Positions 53,151-61,567 of a stretch of 64,000 nucleotides of DNA are shown here, one piece after another. Source of the stretch: Halorubrum distributum JCM 10118 (lineage in GTDB: Archaea > Halobacteriota > Halobacteria > Halobacteriales > Haloferacaceae). The position numbers and the translations under genes are program-made. Below the pieces are notes generated by a model. It searched no databases, was not told the origin of the DNA, and saw nothing but the letters and a program-made list of their open reading frames with translations. The stretch is taken from positions 1 to 64,000 of the forward strand of contig NZ_AOJN01000024.1 of the NCBI RefSeq assembly GCF_000337335.1, given 5' to 3'. Each line of letters starts with the position of its first letter. Position 1 is the first letter of the stretch.

Positions 53151-54575
53151 TTACAACTGCCGTAAGTTGAACGCGCGCTTCAACTCCCCGATCGCTCCGG
53201 CGTCCGTCGAGATGCCTTGCACATCTGCATCAGGATGATTCCGCGCTGCCTCCCCGAACAGATTCACGCGCTCCAGCTCTTGCCGAACGAGATTCCGCTC
53301 CGTTTTGAACCGTTCGTCACCCGCCGTCGCGTCCCGGATCTCGCTCGGCGGTGCCACGATAAAATCGTGAATCACCGCGTGTTGCTTTCCCGGGTGTGTC
53401 CGGAGAATCCGGCCGCGGCGTTGCACGAACTGCCTGGGGTTCGACGAACTCGCCAGCACGTATGCCGTCCGCGTCGCCGGCACGTCAACTCCTTCATCGA
53501 GACACCGAATCGCCACCAACGCTTCCACGTCACCAGCATCGAACGCCGCGAGCAACTCCTCGCGTTCTCCGCGGTCCTCATCTGCTGTGAAGCGCTTCGC
53601 ACGAATCCCGAGCTTCCGCAGCGTAGACAGCGCTGCGTCCACGTGCCGCTCCGTCCGGTCCCCCACGCTCCCCTCAACCGTCCCGTCCCCGCAGTACACC
53701 AGCGTGTGCTCAACTGGGCCTTGCTCACCGATCAACTGCATTAACCGGTCGAGTTTATTCTCCGCGCTCCCGATCAACCGCGCCCGCTCGAACAACGCGA
53801 ATTTCAAATCCGTCTGCTCGTTGTTCTCGGCGTCGCCCAAGTCACCGCCGTACCGCTGCACCAACCGCGCGATCTTTCTGGACAACCCGAGGTACTCGTC
53901 TTCTTCTTCCGGCGTTAACTCGACGACATGCGGGATGTAGTAATACTCACACAGGTTCCCGTTCCGGATCGCTTCCTGCAACGAGTACTCGAACACGACA
54001 TCACCGAAATACTCGAACAGCGCTTCCGACCCCTCGTCGTCGTAGAAGCGTTGCGGCGTCGCCGACAGGCCGAGCCGCATCGGGATACTTTCCGGTAACC
54101 GTTCCCGGCGATGCGCCGCCCCGAGGTGATGCACCTCATCGCCGATCAGCATCAGCTCCTGCCGGTTGACCCGAGTGAGGACCCGTTGAAACGCGTCCGA
54201 CGTAAACGTCTCGTGTGTCGTGATCACGACGAATCCGTCACGGAACCCGCGATTGAACTCCGCCACTTGCCCCTCGAACTGATCTTGCCACGTCGCCCGG
54301 GACTCGTACGCACGCACCGGACTCACGCCGAAATCCTGCACGTCCTCACGCCACTGATCGACGAGGTGCTGATACGGCACCGCAATAATCAGGCCGAGTT
54401 TCCCGTCGAGTTGCGCCGTGATCGTACTCGCCGCCATCAACGCAGTCACCGTCTTCCCCGTTCCCGTCGCCATCTGTAACACGCCTTGCGCACCGCTTTC
54501 CACCCACGACCGGATCGCATCCTGCTGATACGACCGGGCTTCAACCCACTCCGGATTCGACAGCGCAAACCCCAT
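53151..54575 (-). CDS. SF2 helicase of XPB/SSL2 type
   Basis: The 474-residue helicase has QMATGTGKTVTALMAASTI (Walker A, about 34-52), the DEVH motif in LIGDEVHHLGAAHR, LGLSATPQRF, and the second RecA-like domain with DEGVDVPATRTAYVLA and QFVQRRGRILR. The N terminus (RSYQQDAIRSWVESG) is the Q-type start of XPB-like helicases. No nuclease domain is fused. It is the first gene of the SMC operon; the divergent mcrB-like gene begins 133 bp away. Confidence 0.88.
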   Translation of the reverse strand: MGFALSNPEWVEARSYQQDAIRSWVESGAQGVLQMATGTGKTVTALMAASTITAQLDGKLGLIIAVPYQHLVDQWREDVQDFGVSPVRAYESRATWQDQFEGQVAEFNRGFRDGFVVITTHETFTSDAFQRVLTRVNRQELMLIGDEVHHLGAAHRRERLPESIPMRLGLSATPQRFYDDEGSEALFEYFGDVVFEYSLQEAIRNGNLCEYYYIPHVVELTPEEEDEYLGLSRKIARLVQRYGGDLGDAENNEQTDLKFALFERARLIGSAENKLDRLMQLIGEQGPVEHTLVYCGDGTVEGSVGDRTERHVDAALSTLRKLGIRAKRFTADEDRGEREELLAAFDAGDVEALVAIRCLDEGVDVPATRTAYVLASSSNPRQFVQRRGRILRTHPGKQHAVIHDFIVAPPSEIRDATAGDERFKTERNLVRQELERVNLFGEAARNHPDADVQGISTDAGAIGELKRAFNLRQL

Positions 54576-54670
54576 TTACACCACCCTCTCCAAGATACGT
54601 ATCCCTGCGAGGCCAGGGGTCATAAGTCCCGGGACGCACTGCCACACACCCCTCCCCGCCCGGAGCACAG

Positions 54671-54678
54671 GCCTTTAT
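54671..54678 (+). promoter_or_regulatory. TATA-like box for mcrB
   Basis: CTTTATG lies about 30 nt upstream of the ATG at 54708, at leaderless spacing. Confidence 0.35.
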
Positions 54679-54707
54679 GTCACCCGTTACGCGTTATGTA
54701 GCTACGC

Positions 54708-57092
54708 ATGCGCTCGACGCTCCTTCTCGCGTCTCTCACCGACTCACCCGGTCTCTTCGACACGTACGTGCGACCCGGGATCGACCGCCGCGACTTCCCG
54801 GCCGATCTCCCTGCGACCCACGCCGACCCCGTCCACTGCCTCCCAGTCCCCGCCGACACGGATCTCGACCCCTACCACGCCGTCGGCGACACGATCCTCT
54901 TCGACGTCAACGGCGACCAATACACGTGGGTCGCAACCGTCAACGACGTTCGAACCGCCCCCGGACTCACCGCAGGATCCAACCACTCCGACTCGTCTGC
55001 GACCTTCACCGACACGGTGCTACTGCTCAGCGTCCCACTTCCCGTCACCATCAACCGGCGTGATCTGCACGACACACTCGACACCGACACCACGCAGCTA
55101 CTCCACCGACTCACCGAGACCGAACACGCAGCCGTCGAAGACGACTACGCCACCATTCAACGATTTCTCCTCACGCACCGCGACGACCCAGACGTGTGGA
55201 TCGACACGCGCCCCGATGATACTCCGCACTCGCCCGGCGACACCGCCCGCCTCACGAATCCGCACCTCACCGTCACCGACCACGCAGTAGACGCCGCACC
55301 CGGTGACATCGTCCTCCATCTCTCCAGTGACACGCACACCATCACCGGCACATCAGTCATCGCCACCACCGACACCCCGGACGACACCGCAGCCACCGTT
55401 ACCGTCGGCGAGTACCACGCACTTGATCCCGCAATCCACCTGTTCGAGGACGTACTTGATGACCCGTCGTACAGCACCCGTCTCAACCACATCGCCGACT
55501 CCCACGAGCAGCTCCTCTACGACGCCAACCGCGAACTCGTCGCCGACACGCAGTTCACGCAGTGCCCGCCCGCCCTGCTCGAATTATTCATCGCGGAAGC
55601 CCCGGCGCTCCTCGACCAGCTGAAAACGTGGCACTACCAAGTACAACGCCCCGCGCCCACCGACACGTACACGTCGATCGAGGAAGCGCTCGTCGACATC
55701 CGCGTCCGCATCGCGTTCAGCGACCACGGCCTCGACTGGTTCGCCGACGAAACACTCGCCACCGTCATCACGCACCTCACCGACACGCTTCCGACCATCC
55801 AGCCGGACAGCGACGTCACGCCGCGCGAAGACACGTACTGCGAGATCCTCCGTGACGTGTTCGACAGGACCGAACCGCATCTCACAACAACCGTGTCACG
55901 CCTCGGGATCGGCGCCGTCCAACCACTCAGCGAACCGGAAACCCTGTTTTTTGTCTTATTCCGCGATCTGCAACGCACCGCCGACACGACCGAGTACGTC
56001 AAACCCGTGAACGTCCGCGCCGTCCTCGACGAATCCTACACCGTCACGACGCCGCGCCGCCCGACGACACCGCCGCAAGGCCAACCGCTCGACGCTGCCG
56101 CGAAACCCGACCAGGCCGACGACATCGCCCGGCAACTCGACACGACCGGACAAATCGTGTTCTACGGCCCGCCCGGCACCGGGAAGACCTACACCGCCGC
56201 GCAGTTCACCCGGTGGTGGCTCCACCAACAACCCGGGATCGACCCGACCACCGACCAGTTCGAAACCGTCACGTTCCACCCGTCGTTCACGTACGAGGAC
56301 TTCATCGAGGGCCTGAAAGCCGACAACACCGACGACGGCGTCGTCTACGACTACCAGCCCGGCGTGTTCAAAGAATTCGTCGACGCCGCCCGCGACGCGT
56401 ACCGCACCGCGACCGACGCGCCGCCGCGGTACGTCATGATCATCGACGAGATCAACCGCGGGAACCTCGCGCAGATCTTCGGCGAAACCATCACCGGCCT
56501 CGAATACGACAAGCGGCTCGACGCCGCCAACGAAACCAGCGTCTCACTCGCGCACTCCGGGCAACCGTTCACCATCCCGCCAAACCTGTACCTCATCGGC
56601 ACCATGAACACCGCCGACCGATCCATCGCACTCGTCGACGCCGCCCTCCGCCGCCGCTTCCGCTTCCTCTCATTCCCCCCGAACTTCGACGCCATCATCG
56701 AAGACGACACCACGCCGTTCACCTCCATCGACGCGCTCCGCGCCGCCGCCAACACCCCCGGGCACGCCAACCGCCTGTTCGCACTGACAATCCTCGCCGT
56801 CCGCAAATTCAACGACACGATCCTCACCACCGCCGACCTCGGCAAAGGCAAGCAAATCGGGCACTCCTTTTTCTTCGGGAAAACCACCGGACCGGAACTC
56901 GTTGACACGTGGCGGTTCGAACTCCTCCCACTCCTCGAAGAGTACTTCTACGGACAGTTCGACCGGATCCGCGACACACTGTTCGACGGCGGCGGCCACC
57001 GCCTCATCAACTACGACAGCGAAGAGATCCGATCGTTCGACGCCGCCACGCTCACCGCCGAACTCGCTGCGCTGCTCGACGTCGACGAGTAA
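54708..57092 (+). CDS. mcrB: McrB-like GTPase with EVE-like N-terminal part
   Basis: The 794-residue AAA+ protein has Walker A FYGPPGTGKT (GPPGTGKT at 487-494), Walker B MIIDEINRGNLAQIFGE (about 577) and the McrB-type sensor GTMNTADRSIALVDAALRRR (about 631). The N-terminal half contains two PUA/EVE-like strand patterns (GDTILFDVNGDQYTWVATV near 58; GDIVLHLSSDTHTITGTSVI near 199), plausible readers of modified bases. GTP-driven DNA translocation with an McrC nuclease partner is expected; the partner follows after six bases. Confidence 0.85.
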   Translation: MRSTLLLASLTDSPGLFDTYVRPGIDRRDFPADLPATHADPVHCLPVPADTDLDPYHAVGDTILFDVNGDQYTWVATVNDVRTAPGLTAGSNHSDSSATFTDTVLLLSVPLPVTINRRDLHDTLDTDTTQLLHRLTETEHAAVEDDYATIQRFLLTHRDDPDVWIDTRPDDTPHSPGDTARLTNPHLTVTDHAVDAAPGDIVLHLSSDTHTITGTSVIATTDTPDDTAATVTVGEYHALDPAIHLFEDVLDDPSYSTRLNHIADSHEQLLYDANRELVADTQFTQCPPALLELFIAEAPALLDQLKTWHYQVQRPAPTDTYTSIEEALVDIRVRIAFSDHGLDWFADETLATVITHLTDTLPTIQPDSDVTPREDTYCEILRDVFDRTEPHLTTTVSRLGIGAVQPLSEPETLFFVLFRDLQRTADTTEYVKPVNVRAVLDESYTVTTPRRPTTPPQGQPLDAAAKPDQADDIARQLDTTGQIVFYGPPGTGKTYTAAQFTRWWLHQQPGIDPTTDQFETVTFHPSFTYEDFIEGLKADNTDDGVVYDYQPGVFKEFVDAARDAYRTATDAPPRYVMIIDEINRGNLAQIFGETITGLEYDKRLDAANETSVSLAHSGQPFTIPPNLYLIGTMNTADRSIALVDAALRRRFRFLSFPPNFDAIIEDDTTPFTSIDALRAAANTPGHANRLFALTILAVRKFNDTILTTADLGKGKQIGHSFFFGKTTGPELVDTWRFELLPLLEEYFYGQFDRIRDTLFDGGGHRLINYDSEEIRSFDAATLTAELAALLDVDE

Positions 57093-57098
57093 CCCGGC

Positions 57099-58391
57099 AT
57101 GCCCACACCGCCCGACACGACCGGTGACCCCGGCGCGACCGACCCGCACCCACCCCGCAACGAGACGCACGTCATCACCGAGTACGACTCCACTCCACCG
57201 ATCCCGCTGTCCGAACAGGCGCGAGCGTACCTCCGCGATGAAATCAACGGCGGCACCGACCGCGACGGTGACCGCATCAACGTCACGTACACGCCCGACG
57301 GCGACGCCGTTCTCACCGCTACGTCGTACGTCGGGCTCATCGCACTCCCGAACGGTCCGACACTCGAAATCCGGCCGAAGCTCCCCGCCACCAACCTCCT
57401 GTACATCCTGCAGTACGCCACCAACGTCTCCGCCGACACGTTCGACACCGACACGCAACTCCAAGCCGGCACCGTGTTCGTCGACGCGCTCGGCGTCCTG
57501 TACGAACGCGAACTCCAACGCGTCCGCAACCGCGGCCTCCACACCGACTACGTCACCCGGCACGCCACCGAACAACGCCTCCGCGGCCGCCTCGACATCC
57601 AACGCCAACTCCAACGCCAACCGCCCGTCCCCACCGAATTCGAATGCACCTACCAGGAGCTCACGCCTGACATCCCGATCAACCAAGCCATCCTTCAAGT
57701 CACCGACGCCCTCCTCCGCATGGTCACCGACGACCAGCTCACCAGCGCCCTCCAACGCCACGCCCACGCCCTCCGCCGAGACGTCACCCGCACCCACATC
57801 ACCCACAGCGACATCGCCACCATCGAACTCACCCGCCTCAACGACTACTACGACCACATCCTGCAGCTCACGAAACTCTTCCTCCGCAACAGCCACGTCG
57901 GCGACATCACCACCGGCACCCGCAACGCCTTCTCCCTGCTCGTCAACATGAACACCGTCTTCGAAAACGCCGTCACGCACGCCGCCGACACCGCCATCAC
58001 CGACCGTGACGGGTGGCGCATCACCCGGCAAGACAACAGCAAACAACTCATCCACGACGGCCGCTTCAACGTCACGCTCAAACCCGACTTCACTATCCGC
58101 GACCCCGACGGTGCCGTGCAACTCATCGGTGACGCCAAATGGAAACACGGCACCCCGCCCAACGCCGATTTCTACCAAATGGCCGCCTACCAACAAGCCC
58201 ACACCGCCCCAAGCCTCCTCGCATACCCGTCACAAGGCGGCACCGTCACCGACACCTGCACCATCGTCAACGGCCACCCACTCCACCTCATCGAACTCCC
58301 AACCACCGACACGTACCCGTCATACGACGCGTTCCGAACCGCCGTCACCACCGCGATGACCACCGCCATCGACACCGCAGTCACAAAATAG
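57099..58391 (+). CDS. mcrC: McrC-like PD-(D/E)XK nuclease subunit
   Basis: The 430-residue protein matches McrC: VGLIALPNGPTLEIRPKLPA near 85, LLYILQYATNVSADTF, and a C-terminal nuclease with D330 in LKPDFTIRD and D345-A-K347 in LIGDAKWKHGTPPNADFYQM. It should cut DNA when activated by the McrB-like GTPase. The intact catalytic residues suggest an active Type IV-like system against modified DNA. Confidence 0.88.
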   Translation: MPTPPDTTGDPGATDPHPPRNETHVITEYDSTPPIPLSEQARAYLRDEINGGTDRDGDRINVTYTPDGDAVLTATSYVGLIALPNGPTLEIRPKLPATNLLYILQYATNVSADTFDTDTQLQAGTVFVDALGVLYERELQRVRNRGLHTDYVTRHATEQRLRGRLDIQRQLQRQPPVPTEFECTYQELTPDIPINQAILQVTDALLRMVTDDQLTSALQRHAHALRRDVTRTHITHSDIATIELTRLNDYYDHILQLTKLFLRNSHVGDITTGTRNAFSLLVNMNTVFENAVTHAADTAITDRDGWRITRQDNSKQLIHDGRFNVTLKPDFTIRDPDGAVQLIGDAKWKHGTPPNADFYQMAAYQQAHTAPSLLAYPSQGGTVTDTCTIVNGHPLHLIELPTTDTYPSYDAFRTAVTTAMTTAIDTAVTK

Positions 58392-58557
58392 CTCTCGCAG
58401 ACGGTGAGCAGCGCTGGAACGTCAGTGAGAATCGTGAGTCCAAAGGAGAATCCAGATATCGGTGCGATTGAACATACCTGGCCGCGATAATGCAGGTCTA
58501 GCGTCGCGTAGAGCTCGATATTTCCTCAGTGTGCTATCCGAGCTTGTGTAGTTATCC

Positions 58558-58565
58558 TTAATATA
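58558..58565 (+). promoter_or_regulatory. TATA box for the 58587 gene
   Basis: TTAATATA ends 22 nt before the ATG at 58587 and favours that start over the upstream GTG at 58575. Confidence 0.5.
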
Positions 58566-58586
58566 CACTGATCTGTGAGGAAGTGT

Positions 58587-59690
58587 ATGGGAACCGACGA
58601 ATTAGATGATGAGTTGGCTGACGACATCCTAGACGCTGCGAAAGGACAAGACCCGCCGAAATCGGTCAAGTGGTTTGCAGAGCAGTTCGACATCGGTCCC
58701 AAAGAGACACAGCGTTATCTCACGGCGTGGATCGACGGTGGGTGGATGAAACCGGTTCAAGACAGCGACGGAACGTGGCTGTTTGTCGGCGAAGACGTTG
58801 GGAACTCTCCGTTCAACACGGCTGACAACGTCTTACGAGATATTAACCAGGTCATTCTCGGCGCGGAATTGACTTCGCCAAAACCGGTGTCTTGGTTTGC
58901 GGAAAAAGCGGATACAGCACACTGGAAGGCCCACTGGGCACTCAAAGAACTCAAAAAGACTGGCAGTGTGACCGAACACAACCTTGACGACGTACCGGTC
59001 TACTCCCCACCGCACGTAGAGGCCGTCTCTGACACGCCTCAACTATACCACACACGACATGACACCACAAAACTAGTTTTTCCCAACGGCGACGCACACG
59101 AAGCCACGGTAACTACTGTTGGTGACTGTACAGTCGCTTCCGCATCGAGCAGACATGCTGCTGCCGTGTTCGTCGATGATGAGTTCTCGTTCCTCATTGA
59201 CGAAGACGAACCAATCAGCCGCGTTGCAATCGGAAAAAACGGACACGTAGCATACCACTCAGGCGAGCATCGAGAATCCGTCTTCCACATCACAACGTGG
59301 ACAGGAGAACACCTCCTCGAAGAGCGTGTAGAAGTCGCCCGGTCGCCAGTGTTCACACCTGACGGCGACCACGTTGCCTACTGGCGATTAACCGATCACA
59401 CGGTGTACATTTACAACACAGCAACACGCTCCGTATCCGGCGAGTTCGACACGACAAACATCCGACGAACAAATATTGGCCTCCACGGTGTGACCCGCAA
59501 CGACAGGCCAGCCTTCCAAATCACCGACACCTACGGGCCCGGCGACGACGAAGTACTCGGACACATTTCCCCCACAGGCGAACTACTCGATACCGACCCC
59601 ACCCCAGCTTCAAACCGCACTGAACAAGCAGCTCCCAGCGACGACGCGATCTTAGACGAGATCATGGACGAGTTCGAACACGGACTCTAA
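58587..59690 (+). CDS. Double winged-helix / beta-propeller protein
   Basis: The 367-residue protein starts MGTDELDDELADDILDAAKG. Two winged-helix-like domains follow (about 20-70: SVKWFAEQFDIGPKETQRYL; about 90-130: SWFAEKADTAHWKAHWALKE), then WD40/TolB-like beta repeats (about 145-330: HVAYWRLTDHTVYIYNTATR). The acidic tail DDAILDEIMDEFEHGL matches the tail of the giant lipoprotein. It could be a DNA-binding scaffold or regulator of the island. Family not recognised. Confidence 0.65.
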   Translation: MGTDELDDELADDILDAAKGQDPPKSVKWFAEQFDIGPKETQRYLTAWIDGGWMKPVQDSDGTWLFVGEDVGNSPFNTADNVLRDINQVILGAELTSPKPVSWFAEKADTAHWKAHWALKELKKTGSVTEHNLDDVPVYSPPHVEAVSDTPQLYHTRHDTTKLVFPNGDAHEATVTTVGDCTVASASSRHAAAVFVDDEFSFLIDEDEPISRVAIGKNGHVAYHSGEHRESVFHITTWTGEHLLEERVEVARSPVFTPDGDHVAYWRLTDHTVYIYNTATRSVSGEFDTTNIRRTNIGLHGVTRNDRPAFQITDTYGPGDDEVLGHISPTGELLDTDPTPASNRTEQAAPSDDAILDEIMDEFEHGL

Positions 59691-59937
59691 CACCGACAAC
59701 TGACCGCTTCCCCAACACACTCCTCCCGCGCACTCTAGATCCCGTTATTAGTATTCCGTGCCCCCATAGCAGTATGAACCCGTCCTGCATGACTGTAGCG
59801 CCTGACGTGAACCGTCACCTCAACGCCATCTAGTCATAACGTCTCAAACTGATTGGCACCCGTGAACGAGTCGTACTATCCTGTCACGGTGAACACGCAC
59901 TGGTTCGTTGTAAGACACCTCACTTCGATCCTGTACG

Positions 59938-59944
59938 TATATTA
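59938..59944 (+). promoter_or_regulatory. TATA box for the 59969 gene
   Basis: TATATTA ends 24 nt before the ATG at 59969, consistent with a leaderless transcript. The rest of the gap 59691-59968 shows no supported feature. Confidence 0.5.
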
Positions 59945-59968
59945 CACACCCATCCAACAAATCGCGTA

Positions 59969-60922
59969 ATGGCAGACGAGTTCATCGACGACATCGATGC
60001 TCATCTCAACGATATTCTCCCGGAGGATCCCGAGCAAATCCGAGAAACCGTCGCCCAAGAAGAGAAAGCCGAGATGATCCAACTCCTCCAACACGCCGCC
60101 GACACACTCGGGAAATCCCCCACCGTCACCGAATTCGACGCCCTCAACCTCGACGTGTCATCCGACGCGATCCGGTACGCATTCGGCACCTGGAACGACG
60201 CGAAAGACGAAGCCGGACTCGAAACCTTCCAACGCGGCACGTCCACCCCGATCCGTGAAAACTATTTCAAAACGATCGACACCACGGAGAAAGCGTACTG
60301 GCTCGGCTCCCTGTTCGCACACTCCACCGTTTCACACAACAACCAGGCTGACTACTTCGCGCTGCAAGTCGTCCGCGTCGTCAGCAAAGAACACTTCGTC
60401 CGCGGCTTCGCCGACGCCATCGACTCGGAGTACTCGATCAACACGTACTCAAACCCGGACCGCCCGCAAGACCAGCAACAAGTCCAACTCCAAATCAGCA
60501 ACCCCACCTTCATCGACCACCTCACCGCCACCGGGTACCCGGACGCATCCAGCGACCCCAGCGACTTCCCCGAACTCGACGACGAGTACCGGCCCGCCTT
60601 CATCCGCGGCTACCTCGAATCCGCCGGGTACTTCCAAACCCAAGGCTGGCGGATCACCGTCGACACCCCCGACCGAGCCGACTGGCTCCGCGACGCCTTC
60701 GAATCGTTCGGCGCAAAACGCCCCACCATCTCCGAAACCACAGACAAAAAACCAAAAGTCAACGTCTCCAACGTCTTCGACATCAAATCCGTCTTCGAAA
60801 CCTGCTGGCCCGACCAACTCGACACCACCCCGTCATGGAACCCATACCCTGCCAAAATCCTCGATTACCTCGAAACCGAATACCCGTACCCAGAAAACGT
60901 CGCGTACCTCCGCGGCGAATAG
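59969..60922 (+). CDS. Homing-endonuclease-associated repeat plus degenerate LAGLIDADG protein
   Basis: The 317-residue protein starts MADEFIDDIDAHLNDILPED. One homing-endonuclease-associated repeat follows (about 34-88: LGKSPTVTEFDALNLDVSSD, then FGTWNDAKDEAGL). Two LAGLIDADG-like motifs then appear: AYWLGSLFAHSTVSHN (about 108-123) and FIRGYLESAGYFQTQGW (about 212-228). The acidic catalytic residue of the first is replaced (AHS), and the second has GYLESAGY rather than G-x-x-D-A-D-G. It may bind DNA without cutting it, a domesticated homing endonuclease. Confidence 0.65.
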   Translation: MADEFIDDIDAHLNDILPEDPEQIRETVAQEEKAEMIQLLQHAADTLGKSPTVTEFDALNLDVSSDAIRYAFGTWNDAKDEAGLETFQRGTSTPIRENYFKTIDTTEKAYWLGSLFAHSTVSHNNQADYFALQVVRVVSKEHFVRGFADAIDSEYSINTYSNPDRPQDQQQVQLQISNPTFIDHLTATGYPDASSDPSDFPELDDEYRPAFIRGYLESAGYFQTQGWRITVDTPDRADWLRDAFESFGAKRPTISETTDKKPKVNVSNVFDIKSVFETCWPDQLDTTPSWNPYPAKILDYLETEYPYPENVAYLRGE

Positions 60923-61321
60923 CGAATCACGATACGATTGCATTTGAATTGCAATTCACTACAACGCAGACGATAGCTACAGCTCCATCTCGACGAGCGA
61001 GGTCCCGCGACGACATCTCTCTGCACGGAAGAGACATCCGCGGCCGCACACCAACAGAAGACGACTAACTCCATACGACATTCGAGAAAACGGCCGCGGA
61101 TACAACATCGTCAACGTCACGCACAAACCGCGATCAGAGCACCCCGACAGTCAATTCGCCAGGACACGCACCGGGCTGGGCAAGAAGTAGCACCACACCG
61201 CAGTCAGAATCAGTTCACGTCAGACAAGCACATCAACTCTGTATCAGAATTGCCCTCGAACTTTTATTGCGGATGTGAGAAACTCAGAGGCAGTAATTCC
61301 CACTAATAAGACGGTCGTGAA
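60923..61321. other. Gap with decayed coding remnants
   Basis: No intact gene is seen. On the plus strand, about 61052-61190 has a short frame reading YDIRENGRGYNIVNVTHKPR then SEHPDSQFARTRTGLGKK, which looks like a C-terminal coding remnant of unknown family. On the minus strand, 61240-61320 carries a PIN-like VLLVGITASEFLTSAI reading. Both indicate repeated insertion and decay. Confidence 0.3.
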
Positions 61322-61545
61322 CTAAGAGACCTCTGGCCGCTCATCAAACGCGATCGGATCGCGTGACCGGGCTTCCGGAACGTCTCTAGCCGGAACGCTC
61401 ACGCAACACACATCCCACACGACGGTTTCTCATCGCGCCACGTCTGTCGTACGGTGCCCCGATCTCCGATCCGCGCTCCGCGATTTTTGTTTTTGAACAC
61501 TCAACGAAGGGGTTCTCAACCGGATGTTTAGGTGTCATTTCACCA
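61322..61545 (-). pseudogene. queC: queC fragment, degraded (copy 2)
   Basis: The minus strand shows NPFVECSKTKIAERGSEIGA then PYD, matching the copy 1 segment TPFVEWSKTEIAERGLELGV then PYD. In another frame ARSRDPIAFDERPEVS and a TAG (61322-61324) match the QueC C terminus GSRDPIAYAEPPVTS. The zinc-site region between them has lost its cysteines, with frameshifts and an internal stop. It is cut off just before the HerA stop at 61568. Confidence 0.8.
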
Positions 61546-61567
61546 GATACCGATTCTCTACAACCGA

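Noticed and set aside
40301-58473. GGTGCGAT(C/T)GAAC at 40301-40313 and 58461-58473 as attachment sites
   Set aside because: The match is only about 13 bases with one mismatch, the second site is inside the island, and no integrase was found.
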